This document shows positions 1 through 11,831 of a stretch of 64,000 nucleotides of DNA, piece by piece. Location: positions 124,001 through 188,000 of the forward strand of contig WWBZ02000014.1 of the NCBI GenBank assembly GCA_011503125.2, given 5' to 3'. The notes beneath the pieces are model-generated. The model did not search any database. It was not told the DNA's origin and was given only the letters and a program-made list of their open reading frames with translations. The stretch is from Botryosphaeria dothidea. Lineage: Eukaryota > Ascomycota > Dothideomycetes > Botryosphaeriales > Botryosphaeriaceae. Numbering within the stretch: position 1 is the first letter of the stretch; every line of letters begins with the position of its first letter. The position numbers and the translations under genes were made by a program.

Positions 1-1294
1 CGCGTAATGCCAGCCCTGATGGCGGCTGACACGGCTACGAGGTTGGGATCAGGGAAGTGTGAAGAGAGCGGCAGGGAGGTCAAGATAGAAATTGGGAGCG
101 TCTGCGTTGGTAGCGCCATGGCATTGCCGTAGAAGCTTTCTGGTACTCCTGCAACGCTGCGAAGGTTAACCGCATGTAATTGTGAGGATGTGGCAGGCAC
201 TCCGGAGGGGAGGGACTGAAAAACAGGCATGCGGGCGCGTGTTACGGCGCGCCAGATGGTCGCGATGATTGCATCGTACGTGGAGACCCACGGCACTTTA
301 GCGTTCGTATCTTTGTCCACGCGACCGACGTGAGATTCTTCGACGCCATTCGTACGGACCGCTCCTGGATTGTCCAAGCAAACAAAAGCTGAATCTCTTC
401 GGCCGTGGTCAGTCTGGACCTGAGCTGGCGATGCGTCAGCCTTGAGCGAAGCCAGCTTGCTTCTTGGAAAGTGCAGCGTAATGAGAGAGATCGGTTCTGT
501 CGCTGGTGGTGGCTTATCGCCTTCCCCGGCATGATGGACAAAACCAATCTCCTGATGCAGCTCAATCATACGCTTCGCTGATGGCTGCAGTCCGTGGAAG
601 CACAGCGGAGAACGATCCAGGCGGGGTTGGTCGAAGGATGGAAGCGGCGTCTTGTTGGTCAACGCCCGCGTGTTGGCGGCCCAGTGTGCGACGAAGTGAT
701 TTGTCCCGGTGCCTGTGGTTGACATCGTCAGTCCTGTTATTTTTTCCGAACAGTATGATTCGAAAACCGACCGTCAGATATGCGATGGTGTGAGGCAACG
801 CATAGTATGACCCCGCCGCGGATGAAATTGGCTTGCACAACCATTGCTGGCGGATCCGACGTGTCCTGGAATATGTTCGCGATGCGCTTAGAGACCTCCT
901 CCGGGAACAGCTTGTTAATGTCCATCTTTTCGAATGTGAAATCCGCCTGCTCCAGTGTTGCAAAGTCTGGGAAATCCTCCGCATTGTCCATCACGTTGAC
1001 GGTGAAGTTGACGCCGCCATCTTTTTTCCTCAAAGCTGATAACTTCCCAGTAGTGGGTTCTGTTTGCACCGTTGCAGCGACGATGCCGTATTGATCAACA
1101 GTGATCTGTAAACCCTCTTTTAGATTCTGAACAACAACCTCGCGGTCCTGCTCTTCCTCTAATTTATAGCAAAGGCTCAGCATCGTGTAAAAAGGAGGGG
1201 CCAGGTAGTCGAAGTCGCTCAATTGGAAACTCTCCGTTTCCGGGCCATCTCCAATGCCCAGAGGGCGGATGCAGAATGTCTCTTTGCCCATCAT
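1..1294 (-). CDS. BAHD-type / trichothecene 3-O-acetyltransferase-like acyltransferase (3' end off window)
   Basis: Fungal acyltransferase of the PF02458/trichothecene acetyltransferase group, expected to move an acyl group from acyl-CoA to a hydroxyl of a small molecule in the cytosol; substrate unknown. Exon 1 is 772..1294 (ATG at 1294) and exon 2 runs from 712 off the left edge. A 59-nt intron (713..771, branch CTGAC) must be removed; the junction then reads HHRISDGTGTNHF, which contains the catalytic HxxxD motif. Exon 2 carries the typical PWVSTYDAIIATIWRA stretch. The DFGWG region is not inside the window. Without splicing the exon 1 frame stops just after the HxxxD motif, so an unspliced reading would look truncated. 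Such enzymes are often part of secondary-metabolite pathways, but none is visible here. Family assignment is firm, substrate open. Confidence 0.85.
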
Positions 1295-2065
1295 GCGCTG
1301 TGGTTGATTTTCCGACCTGGTGATTCTCCTGCGCCATGCTTTTATTTTTCATTGATGTGTCCTCTGATAAGGACTTCGCTTATGTGGTGTGAGTAATCTT
1401 TCGTTGTGATGTTGCTGCTTACGCCGAGCCCCTCTATTCAGGGTTTCGTATGGATCCCTTACCCTGGTGTTGGGGGCCGGGAAAACATCGCGTATCTATA
1501 AGAGGAGAAAAGTGGTTCCAATGCATCCTTCAAGTCGCAAAATGGACTTCTGGCCCGCGGGAAAAAAAATTAGTCAATCGGAGTTCCACATTTTGCTGAC
1601 GGCCAGCGCAGACATGGTTGTACGAAAGCGGGGACATTTAAAGGTTTGAATGAATGGAAGGGCCGGGAGCTCAGGGTAAATCCGGAAAAGGAATGAGGCC
1701 GAAGAACGATCCGCATTTGCCGCCGCGCGTTCATCTCTGGAATTCGTATATGCCTCTAGCGGGTCGTAGAGCAAGCATATAGATTACAGATAATCAAGAG
1801 TGTCGAAACTGATAGCGAACATTTGCTCGTGAATGGCAAATATCTGCGAAGCACTAATAAATCAAATTTTAGACAAATTTGTAGGGGAAGTGGAGAATTT
1901 TAACCAAAGGATTTCTCGTTCTGCAGTGCCCACTTTCCCCGCAAACTGGCGAAGGCAGGAGCTGTACCACGTCCAAGTCAGAGAATGACTACGTAAAATT
2001 ACGGCCAAATGTGCGAGGTGAAAAACTAAGTGCCAAGCTCCATCCTTCTCTTTTTGTACGTTCCT
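1295..2065. other. Intergenic, no gene seen
   Basis: This stretch lies upstream of the acyltransferase and downstream of the esterase. Only short unconvincing reading frames are present; I see no domain, tRNA or repeat. Confidence 0.5.
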
Positions 2066-2911
2066 CTACTTGAATTGAGAAAAGAACTTCCAAATCAGCG
2101 CTGGCGCGAAGGATAGCCCCCCAGCGCCACCGTCCGGGAGTGCCCAGTGCCCTCCACCGTGTGCAATCCACCAGACGGGATAGTCAGGCTTGCAGCCTTC
2201 GTATACGGTCTCATTCCAGTTCAATCTGAGCGGTTCGGGTGCTGCAGGTTCGTGTTCTGGGACGATACAGCCGTTATTTTTCACAAACATATCCCTAATC
2301 TCGCGGCCCGACGCGATAGGGATGACCGTATCATTGACACCGTGTTGACCGAGGAATGCGATAGGTTCAGTGCTGGAATCACAGCCACTGAATGGACCAG
2401 CCGATAATGCAGCAACAGCGCGAAAGACTTTCGGGCGTGCGCAGGCGAGGGCGCGCGACATGCTGGCTCCGTAGCTGAAGCCGAGGGCAAAGATGTGACG
2501 ATCGTCAAGGCAGAAGTCGTTGGAGAGAGTCCAGAGGAGTGCATCGATGAAGGCAACATCAGTGCCGTTAGGGTTCGCCCATCCATTGTCAATGCCCTGC
2601 GGTGCGACGAAGATCGTGGCGGTGCCATTGGCGAGAGGTTGCAGCCCGAACCAGCTGTTGGCGTAAACATCCTCTTGCGTACCGTGTAGCCAGTGCAAAC
2701 CAAGAACGATCTTATGTGGCGTGTTTGCATCATAGTCAACCGGAAGTTGCAGGATATAGGCACGCTTCGTGCCGTTGACTGTCAGCTCGTGTGTGCCGGA
2801 GTAGAGTGATGGCGTCTTGTCGCAGCCGATTGTGTTGGCGTGTACACACAAAGGCAGCCAGCAGAGGGTGTAAGTGACCACCGAGGCGAATGAGATCACT
2901 TTCTTCAACAT
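2066..2911 (-). CDS. Secreted feruloyl-esterase-like alpha/beta hydrolase
   Basis: Single-exon gene of 281 aa. It resembles fungal feruloyl esterase C and the LpqC/PHB-depolymerase esterase group, which cleave ester-linked ferulate or similar acids from plant cell-wall polysaccharides outside the cell. I chose the ATG at 2911 because it starts a clean signal peptide (MLKKVISFASVVTYTLCWL, cleavage near residue 25); the open frame continues upstream but without a convincing start. The nucleophile is Ser147 in GFSYGAS, with Asp194 in GVNDT and His255 in HGGGHW completing a triad. Paired cysteines and NxT/S sites fit secretion. Acetylxylan esterase or PHB depolymerase activity are alternatives, since the fold is shared. 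Confidence 0.85.
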   Translation of the reverse strand: MLKKVISFASVVTYTLCWLPLCVHANTIGCDKTPSLYSGTHELTVNGTKRAYILQLPVDYDANTPHKIVLGLHWLHGTQEDVYANSWFGLQPLANGTATIFVAPQGIDNGWANPNGTDVAFIDALLWTLSNDFCLDDRHIFALGFSYGASMSRALACARPKVFRAVAALSAGPFSGCDSSTEPIAFLGQHGVNDTVIPIASGREIRDMFVKNNGCIVPEHEPAAPEPLRLNWNETVYEGCKPDYPVWWIAHGGGHWALPDGGAGGLSFAPALIWKFFSQFK

Positions 2912-3737
2912 CTTCGAAAGCGATTTTGAGTGTGAATCTGAACAATTGGCTTGGAAGATAGCTCGAGTGCCGCTGCAATATAAAGTAGTCCTTTGAAATA
3001 AGCCTGTTCTTAACCTTCTCCGCTCATAGCTCCTTGACTCAAGGATACCTGTCATTCTTTCTCCAGGTACTTTTGTTCAGGTAAAGAGCTGCCGGCAACA
3101 GCGTTCCGGCCTATGAGAACTTTTTGGGCATGACCTTGCATGCCTAGAAGCCCCACACAGCATTGTTTCAAGCGACGGTTCCGCTTACCAAATGTGGCAG
3201 AATTGGTGGTGTAGGCACCGTGTACCGGTGATCTGCTACTTTGTGGGGTAGTCACCTTCCAAAACAGCGTTTGAACCTCGGGTGACCGGTTTCTTCATCG
3301 GCATTTGAATGGATTTTACGAGATGTGGAGGGGAAGACAGATCTTGATTTCCTCCATCCTCTGGATACAGCAATGAAAACAGATTTCTTTGGTTCAGGTT
3401 TAGGTTCTTTATGAGGGTGCTAACGAGATATTCAGTTTGCAGCTTGATTCTTTTACTGTTCTCACCGTTTGGTCAAATACTTGATGATAGCCAAGAGAGC
3501 CTCCACACTCCCTCCAAGCAAAAATAAGAGGAATATGTCAGCAGCTGGGCATTTCAAGACTCGATAATTCTTACTCTATGACAATTGTTAGCATGGAGAA
3601 ATTCACGACAGGCTTAGCTTGTAATGATTCACAATTTAGATGATAGCGACTTACGGAAACTTTTCTTTTTGGCCAGAATTATTCCGATGAGAGTAAAGAT
3701 GGTTCTTTCAACGCTTTCGGGATATTTTTTCAACGAC
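2912..3737. other. Intergenic, no gene seen
   Basis: This is the upstream region of the esterase and the downstream region of the kelch gene. No recognisable coding sequence or repeat. Confidence 0.5.
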
Positions 3738-6008
3738 TCATTTCGGATTCGACACCATCTCATTTCTCTCCGAGCCCACTGCATCCAACTCCTGCGGCCC
3801 ATCATCTGTCCCCTCCGGTGGTGGCCTCACAACCTTTCGTCCAACCTCACCTTTTGCAACTCCGTCCAGCCCCAACTCGACTGCCGTATCTGCAGGCTTC
3901 TCATGCACCTCCGCCGGCTGCCCTGGTAGTTCTGCTGGCGGCGGCTGCCTCACCTTCTCGTCAGCAAGGAAAGCCGCAGCTGTTGCGTTCTCGCTACGCT
4001 GACGGTCTCGACGACGACGTCCACAACAGAACCAGAGAACGAGGCAAGATATAGCAGCTGCACCAGCAACAGAGCCGATGACAGCACCAGCAATTGCGCC
4101 ACCGGCGATTGATGATGACGGAGACAATGGGCTAGAGGCGGATGCGGCAGCGGAGGTGTTGGACGGCGGCGGGGGGTGGAACATGGTGTAGACTGCGGAA
4201 TTATCGAAACCATCGGCAGGCTCGGTCATGGTTGCATTGCCGTCTGGACTAAAATTGAACGCAGAAAAACATGTTAGCTGTAGCTCGTATACAAAGAGAA
4301 TGTGAATCCACATACGTGCCACCAATATGCCGCACAACCGCGTCAGGAACCCGGTATACTGCTTCCTGACTTGCGTTGTAAAATGTGCCCCACGTTGCGC
4401 TTGTCATGTCGAACAGCCTCACCCCCGCGCCGCCATCACAAGTCGTCGCATTAAGGTTCGGCAAGTCTCCTGTTGTCTCGACACCGAGGAGAGAGGCGTC
4501 TCGCGCCCCACCCGTAGAGAGCATTTGGTATTTGCCGGCACTGTTGCACGTATGGCCAAAGTAGCCTGGAGATGAAGAGGAGCCTGGATGCACGAGAGTC
4601 CATGTAAAGGAGGGGAGAGATAGAACGTGCACATCATCATAAACAGTGTTGTTACTTGGGTCAATACCGCCGTGAATGTAGCTATCCGCCGTGTGGTCAG
4701 TTGAGAATTCAAAGGTGGGACAAGAGCAGATAAAGACAGAGAAAAAGGAAATTGAGTAGCTTTGGGATCGTTGAGACTAACAAATTGAAGCTTGAGTTAT
4801 CGTGGGCCGATTTTTGCCCTGGACAGACGCAGAAATCCACCCGCGGCGGAGGTATGTCTCCAGTGGTTGTTTGATTGACCCAAAAGACATCTTCATCCCA
4901 GAAACTGTCGCAGAGGCTGACCGTGATGAAGTCGATCTGGGGGCGTTTGCGTCAGTCCATGGCCAGTGAATCAACCAGCTGCCTTCATTTTCAACAGCAG
5001 CGGGGCACACTCACAAGATCTCCATTCGTAAATGTATCCATCGGCATTCCTGCGGTCATCTTCCCTCCGAATGCAACAAGCGTTCCGTTCTTTGTCTTGC
5101 CAAACCCGGGCGCATGCACGAGGCCGCCAGCCACACGGGGAGCACCAAGCGTCTCTGTGGATAGATTTCTTGTCTCCTGAGTATGTAGATCAATCATCAC
5201 GAGCCCGGGGAGGTAGCTGATCTGGTTGAACGTCTCGTTCGTCGTCGTACCGCCGCGGTACTGCACGCTCGTGTACAACCCATACGAGCTGCCCCGATCA
5301 TACTGCCCGTTCAAGAAGAAGCCAACACTATGTGCAACATCTTCGGCCTGCGCTCCCCAGTTTGGGCGCCATGGAACGACGCTGCTTATATCATAGCTTT
5401 GCCAATTCCGCACCTCCGTATCATAGCTCCATAAGGTCGTAGGGTCTTTCGATGGAGGCTCCCAATCGGGATCGCTAGTGTTCGCGAGAAAGGTTGAGCC
5501 GCCGAAAGTGAAGAGGTGGTTTGTTACAGACATCGCGGCGAAAAGGCCGCCGCGCACCATGTTTGGAGGATTTGAGTCCACGGAATTATCGGCGTAGCGG
5601 CCAATGCGCGATTCGGTGAAGTTGGAGGCATCCCAAGACTGGGACATATCGAACTCATAGATGTATTCACCTACAACAGTCATTCAGATCAAATAACAAG
5701 CGTTGGGGGTTGAAATCTGGTGGAGCTCACTGGCGCCCAGCCATCGCGTTCTGTTGTCTTGATACAGCTCAACACCGCCATCAATGAAAATGGAAGTTCT
5801 CCGCAGCATGGCTGGAGTGTGTCCTCGGATTAGCGCTTTTATGATGCCAGGAAACAGGCTGCCTAAACATACCCGAGTGATGCCATCGCGCGCATCTGTC
5901 GTGGACGGGGTCAAAGTCCGACTGGCCGCCCGTGGAAGTCACCAGGGCCAGCAAGCCCGCTCCCGACCGAAGCAGAAGCTTCCCTAGACTGGGGCATGAA
6001 ACGCTCAT
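3738..6008 (-). CDS. Kelch-repeat type I membrane protein
   Basis: Six exons: 5873..6008, 5731..5811, 5015..5670, 4782..4936, 4316..4681 and 3738..4248, giving 634 aa. All five introns (60-100 nt) have GT..AG ends, and the frame is continuous across every junction. The ATG at 6008 begins a signal-peptide-like segment; a TTG twelve bases upstream is not a likely start. The ectodomain has kelch/galactose-oxidase-like blades (FIDGGVELY, FTFGGSTF, VAFGGKMTAG, YIHGGID, MLSTGGARD) and several NxT/S sites. It is followed by a Pro/Ser linker, one transmembrane helix at about residues 514-540 (GAIAGAVIGSVAGAAA) and a basic start to the cytoplasmic tail (CCGRRRRDR). Fungal proteins of this design are thought to act at the cell surface or wall; no ligand can be read from the sequence. 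Confidence 0.88.
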
Positions 6009-7770
6009 TACGACATTCAAGGAAGGGAAGAAGGAGTTTCAGAGAGCGATCCGCGTTTCGCAGGGCTGAGGTCGACTGGGGCGAGCGGCCTCTAATCATT
6101 CTCTTCACACCGATCATCCCGGAGTTCCCGGTATTCTCAGCCTGTTGGCGGGTAATGTGTATAAGCACGCCACGGCATGGGGCTGATGGACAATGATTCG
6201 TCTGTTTCAAATTCTGCCCTGTAAGCAAGCGACGGATGCAACCACGTGTTTGGTTTGGATCAGGCTGACAATAATCCATAGGCTCCAGAACAGACTCACC
6301 TACAGTACTTAGTCTTAGATCGTGGAGTCGGGTTTGTTCGAAAATAAAATTGTGCATGCAGATCATTGTTACCGTGCTTTGGCGATAATGGGTTGGAACT
6401 AAGTCCTGAACAGGATCGCGCATATATCACAACCTCTGTGTGCATGCACAACTGCTGAAGAGGCTTTTTCAGGCGGCATACTTTTCTAGTAGGCGAATAG
6501 GGATTTGAGGATTAGCGAGTGGCGGAAATCGTGTGTCCAATCTAAAACGGGCTACTCTTCCCGTTGGACGCCCGTCTCACGTCAGCGTATGCGGTTGGCT
6601 GTTCACGTCACAAATGGGAAATTCTTGACGAGCGGGGGTGCATGGCGACATCTGTAGTACGCAACACTTAGCGGAACTTGAGATCTTTGCCACTGCAAGT
6701 TTCAGATGCATGCCCTATAACTTATCTTCTATCCACGCCGTAAATAATGCAAAAATACTCCATTCTATAGATACGCGGTCTTAAGAAGCCAGTTCCGAAA
6801 GGGAACGTACTGCTCGTGAGCACGCTTGCGAATCTGGTCTCTCGACACGGCGCACTGTGCGCAACAGGATGCAGCGAGGGTATCCGGCTGATGGGGGTTT
6901 CCGAAAAAAGATCTTGTCACGCTGCCGTCCCATTATTCTCGTGGCATCTCTTTGAAACCAGAGAGTAAGGGAAGCGAAGGTCGCGTCTGGATAGCCAGAA
7001 ATGTGGATGCAACGCAGGTTTGCATACTCGCTCCGCTATACGAAGTCGATATTCAGGTACTCGATGCTCCAGGCATGGCCATTGTCCGGCGCGTCCATAT
7101 ACCAGCTACTGGAGCATTCATCTTTCTGATAGTCCATGAACACGATAGCTTCAGAAGGGTGTCATGATTGTCGGCGAGGTAGGTGAGGTATGCGAGAGAT
7201 TCCCTCCTTTGTTGGTCACTTTGTGAAGTGAGGCTGATGTATTATCCGTTACGTGAGCGGTATGCTGCCATCTTCCGGACCTTAATGTTAACACACTTTC
7301 CGTCGACAAGAAAGGTTGCTTACAGCTTCGAAAATTCTTTGCGATCCAGCTGGTAGCGTGGTGTGACGTCTGCATAACTACGAGAATACCGTCGATTGGA
7401 GCACATTTAGTGCTGCTGACCGGTGTGGCTGTAGCCGAATAGCTTGCACCTTTCACAACATGGGCATATTTCAATGTCGTGGTACGCTTCCCTGCTGGTT
7501 CGTTGATGTCAGGAGCGTTCGGACGAAGGGCTGAGAGGGTTCCTGGTAGCATGGGAATACGCGGGTGGACGTTGTCCACATACTACCCCACTCTGTAGCA
7601 GATCCCAATGTGAGGAGCAGCAATGGAGAAACTACAGTGAAATTGTACTTAGTCCTCGAGGAGTATCTAGACAAACAAATGGCTATGAATCATCTTCCAA
7701 TCTACGCTGGAGCAGACCTATTTGCCACCCTAGCGTGGGCCATGCACTCAAGTTTGATATTCACTACAGA
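6009..7770. other. Intergenic region, 1.8 kb, no supported gene
   Basis: Several short frames occur here, for example 142 codons on the minus strand at 7151..7579. None has a domain, a good intron structure or a recognisable motif. I call no gene. Confidence 0.4.
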
Positions 7771-8945
7771 TTACAACGCCATGTCTATTACCAGTTTTCC
7801 ATTTGTGCCTTGGTGATAATCCTCTACCAGCTCATTCAGTCTTTCAAGCGGATAGGTCGTCGTCTTTGCCCGTACACCTTGGATGGCAGCAAATTGAAGC
7901 ATGGCTCGCAACTGCCGATTCCTGCCCACCAGCACACCCACCATCTCAATGTGCCGAAAGACAAGATCCGCAGGCTGGATATGAAAGCCTTCTTTCGGAA
8001 AGCTGACACAGACGCAGATTCCATGATTGCGTAGCAGCTTCACGCCGAAATCTAGCGCCTGCTGCGGTTCTGGTAGAACAAGCACGCAGTCCGCGCCCTT
8101 CTCACCTTCCAGACCCGGCTCCGGGGCCCCGCACACAGCAAACCTTGCCTCCTCCGCCCTCTGCGTTCTTGCGTCTACAACTGTGACCTTGGACGCGAGG
8201 GGTCCCAGCTCGTGCACCACGTCTCTGAGCAGTCTCAATGCACGATCCGACGCATCAATTGCCATGACATCGCACCCGAGTTTGGCTGCAAACTGCACGC
8301 CCAGATGACCCAGGCCGCCACCCGCCCCCGAAATTGCCACCATGACTCCCTCATTGCCTTTCCCGTCCAACCGTACCCCGCCGCGCTCCAGCGCGTTCCA
8401 TATTGTCAGCCCTGCACACATCAACGGCGCGACCTCTACCGCCTGCAGCCCCTCGGGCACCGGCGCCACCTGCCGCGCGTCGACGGTGCAGCGCTCCTGG
8501 AAGCCGCCGTCCGCCGACAGCCCCAGGTTCCCGGCCCGGGTACAGTGAACGCCGTAGCCGGCGGGGTCGCCGTCGTTGCGTAGCCGGCACTCCCGGCAAT
8601 CGCCGCAGCAGTGGTACGCGCGCCCGGGCACGCCGACGCGCTGGCCGACGGCAAGGTCGAGGGAGGCCGGGACGGTAGGGCCGAGGGCGAGAATGGTGCC
8701 GGCAAACTCATGACACCCCACACGCGGGAGGTCGCGCCACTGCATGGCTCCTGAGGCGAAGACGGCATCGGTGTGGCAGTAGGAAGCGGCTTCGACACGG
8801 ATAAGGAGGTCGCTGCCGCGTGGGGCGGGAGGCTCTGGTACGTCGCGGAAGACGTAGCTATTCGCGCGTCAGTAATTTAGATATTTTGTCAGGGTATGGG
8901 CGTGACGTACGGCGTGTTGAACGCTTCTAGAACTTGGGCGCGCAT
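7771..8945 (-). CDS. Zinc-binding alcohol dehydrogenase (MDR superfamily)
   Basis: NAD(P)-dependent oxidation of an alcohol to an aldehyde or ketone, probably cytosolic. Exon 1 is 8911..8945 (ATG at 8945), a 53-nt intron lies at 8858..8910 (branch CTGAC), and exon 2 is 7771..8857, giving 373 aa. The catalytic zinc ligands are visible as Cys39-His40 (CHTDA), His61-Glu62 (CHEFAG) and the Cys of PLMCAGLT. The structural-zinc loop holds Cys95/96, Cys99, Cys102 and Cys117. The nucleotide fold has GAGGGLGHLG. This pattern matches the AdhP/ADH1-type propanol-preferring class. An unspliced reading would miss the first catalytic Cys/His. The neighbouring P450 and 2-hydroxyacid dehydrogenase suggest a role in small aromatic or short-chain alcohol metabolism, but that is inference. 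Confidence 0.9.
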
Positions 8946-9720
8946 GCTGGCGATGGTCAGGTGGGAATTAATTGCTCAATTAGCAAGGAGATGATATTTG
9001 TTCAATGAAGACTTTGAACGTTTGGTGTGTTTAAAAGTCCATTATGAATTGCCTTTCATTTGTTCCGCTTTGGAATCTTAACATGAGGCATCGCGTGTGG
9101 AGTCGAAGTCTTTTTGCGGGGCCACTATTTGGAGACGTGCCATGATCAGGCTTGGAATCTCGACCAGCGGGGATCACGACCAATGGCAGTCCATAGAGAT
9201 AAACTCCAATTTGGAGCTCCACAACACGTGACTGCGCTAAAATACGCCGCTTCGGATCAGCAGTATCCCTGCTACTCCTCGTATGATTTGAAACGCCAAA
9301 CAGATGTGTCTCACTTGAATTGCTCCACGATCAGAGTGCGGGGAAGTCGGCAATGTCATGGCTGCGGAGAAGTATTGCGGAGGATCGAGCACCGACCCCG
9401 CAGTTGTGGCTACCTCGGAAACTGACAGCCATCAGGGCAAGGGCCAGCCCGCTTCATCCGCTACGTATGGTATGCGTAAGGGGTTTCTTCGGTCGTGATC
9501 TTACTCGTTGATTAATAACGAAAGACTCCAGCTCTGCAGTTGTCACAAAACAAAAGGAGGCCTAACGTCTATCGTTTCCGAGACCAGCACGACAAGTATT
9601 TAGCGAATACTTTGCGGCACACATCTGCACAATCATGTTCAGATTCAACTTATGTGTTCAGAAGCTGTCAGAGTGTTCAAGCCAGCAATTTATGATTTAT
9701 GGAGGCTTCAAGCCCCCGCA
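8946..9720. other. Intergenic, no gene seen
   Basis: This is the 5' region of the alcohol dehydrogenase and the 3' flank of the P450. I recognise nothing coding. Confidence 0.45.
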
Positions 9721-11487
9721 CTACAAATAGGCGGTCTTCTCAAAGCTACCCTCAATCCATCCTTTCAACTTCTCTGCATTCCTCGGCACAAGCTTCACCC
9801 TGAACGGCTTCGGCTGGGTGACCATGCTTGTGGGTACTGCATTACAGTCAATTGTATCCAGCACAGGGTGGCTCCGCGGATCGTCGCATGGCCGTATGTG
9901 AAGAGCCAGGATCATTCGTACGAAGATGACGTAGAGCTCGCGGTTTGCCAGGTGCACGCCCGCGCACATGCGTGTCCCTGCCCCGTACGCGAAGTGCTGC
10001 GTGCCGGCCCCAGCGTCGGGGATACCGACGAAGCGCTCGGGTACGAAGTTCATAGGAGAGTCGAAGTGCGTGGGGTCGTGGTTGGCTGCCCACATGTTCT
10101 TTGATGACAGGACTCAGCATATAGAACAACTTTAGCTTGCCAGGCGATGACTTACCATGAAGAAGGGTGTCCCAGCTGGGATGGTTGCGCCTTTGTAGGT
10201 GATGGGCTTGGTGCTTTGGCGGGTGAAGGACATGTTAAGTGTTGACCAGTACCGGAGGATCTCCTACGTATCATCAGTGTCTGAGTAAACGTGTTTGCAT
10301 CAGGTGCGGACCTTGGTGAAGGAGCGCATGTACTCAGACTTCTCCTCGATGAGACACATATGCCACGGATCCTCGTTTGGATATGATTTGATGATATCTT
10401 CGTGAGCGCGCTCCTGTACCTGCTGACCGTGTGGCGAAGAAAGGTAGGCAATTGTCATGTTGATGTTTCCAGGGAGTGTGTCAAGTCCGGCTGCAACCAT
10501 GGTGAGGCAGATTGTCTTCAACTCATCTCGTACAAGTTAGTCGATTGCATGAATACTTCTCTTTTGGGCGCCGTAAGCTTACTTTCCTGCAGTGTCGCCT
10601 CCGGGTCTTTCAATACGTTACCTGCGATGCATGGATTGTCTGTGCCATCCGCGATTCGTTGCTTCAGCTCTCGGTAGAAGGACAGAATATACTCGTCCCG
10701 CCGAGCTCTGTATTCGATTGCCATTTTCTTGTATCCCGGCCAGAGTCTGAGAAATGGAACATAGTCTTGCCAGCAGTGAGCGACGCCGCGAATATTGCCC
10801 ATTTGGCGCTCCACTTCCACTACTTCTTTCAGCGTCTCGTTCTGAATAGTCCCTTTGAGACGAATGCCGTAGGTAAGCGTCAAGCTGATATTGATTGAAA
10901 AGCGCTGGAAGTATCCATTCGGATCAACCTCGCTATCACCCTTGACGGCTTGAAAAAGTTTATTTATGCTGCTCGTGGCCTCGAGATCGATGAGTGGGAG
11001 GTATGTTTGGACGGCTTGCCGATTCAATGCGGTTGCAGCAGCTTTCCTCGCTCTCTTGGTTGACTCATTCCAGGGCGAAGTGCCGAGGGTGAACACGCCT
11101 TGAGTCTCGGAGACGACGTTGTGGAACGTCCAAAAGGTTGGGCGAGATACAAGTGCGGATTGATTGTGGATCCATAGCTCTTTCACCGCATCGAAAGAGT
11201 TGGCATAAATGATCCGCTGCATATTTTTAGCTCTCGGACTACGAAATTTTCAGAAGGAATTATGAACACACTCTATTCCCCAGCTTCACTTGGAATACAT
11301 CGCCGTACTTCTCTCTTAACTTAGCGCAGTTGCGAGCATGGTGCTTTCCTAGAAGGAATAGGCTGCCGAAGATTGGAACTCCTGGAAGCTCGGGCAATCC
11401 TTTCATCTCCGGAATATCGGTTTTGCTCGCACGAATCGCTATCCACAAGATGAAGCCAATAATCAAGAAAGCTACGAGCTGTTCCAT
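9721..11487 (-). CDS. Cytochrome P450, CYP504 family (phenylacetate / hydroxyphenylacetate hydroxylase type)
   Basis: Five exons: 11272..11487, 10583..11216, 10312..10526, 10156..10263 and 9721..10098. Introns are 48-57 nt and the product is 516 aa. An N-terminal membrane anchor (VAFLIIGFILWIAIRA) is followed by a Pro-rich hinge, LPELPGVPIFGSLF. The I-helix segment is AAGLDTLPGN, the K-helix ExxR is EILR, the PERF-type motif is FVPERF, and the heme loop is FAYGAGTRMCAGVHLANREL with the ligand Cys near residue 436. The last pattern, with ALISRP-like SALVSRPTF and CIAGNVLKDPEATL, is typical of CYP504. Those ER monooxygenases hydroxylate phenylacetate (CYP504A, PhacA) or 3-hydroxyphenylacetate (CYP504B) toward homogentisate. 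I cannot decide the subfamily, and the segment after the ExxR helix (STLNMSFTR) is unlike the PhacA version I know. It is divergent from the dehydrogenase at 11832. Confidence 0.9.
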
Positions 11488-11831
11488 GATCGCTTGTTTT
11501 GCGACAGATAAGTGATGTCGGGAGCTGAAGCCCTGTCTGCAAAACCTGCATTAACAGCTTGCCGCGGCATTTATCTGTAGCAAAATCGCACACAGTCTGC
11601 CATATGCGACCTCCCCTTCATGAAAAGATTGGCAGCGGATGATGCGCTGTGGCGAAAACCTTAAAAGAGTCCCCAACTTGGAGCTTTTGGGGCCCGGAAT
11701 GGAGAACTTTCCGCGTCTACCCCACAATTCCCGCGTCTCCCATCACTGGCGCGGAGACAAACGGTGCATTTATGATTTGAACTTCCGGGTCTCTTCTACC
11801 ATCAATCCATCGAATCAACATAACGTACACC
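11488..11831. promoter_or_regulatory. Shared bidirectional promoter of the P450 and D-2-hydroxyacid dehydrogenase
   Basis: These 344 bp separate two divergent start codons. The sequence holds two inverted GATA-type sites, CAGATAA at 11505..11511 and TTATCTG at 11571..11577, the kind bound by nitrogen-responsive GATA factors in fungi. Co-regulation of the two genes is inference. Confidence 0.5.

Noticed and set aside
7151..7674. Overlapping minus-strand frames, one with a signal-peptide-like start
   Set aside because: The two frames could not be joined by a convincing intron and match no family I recognise.
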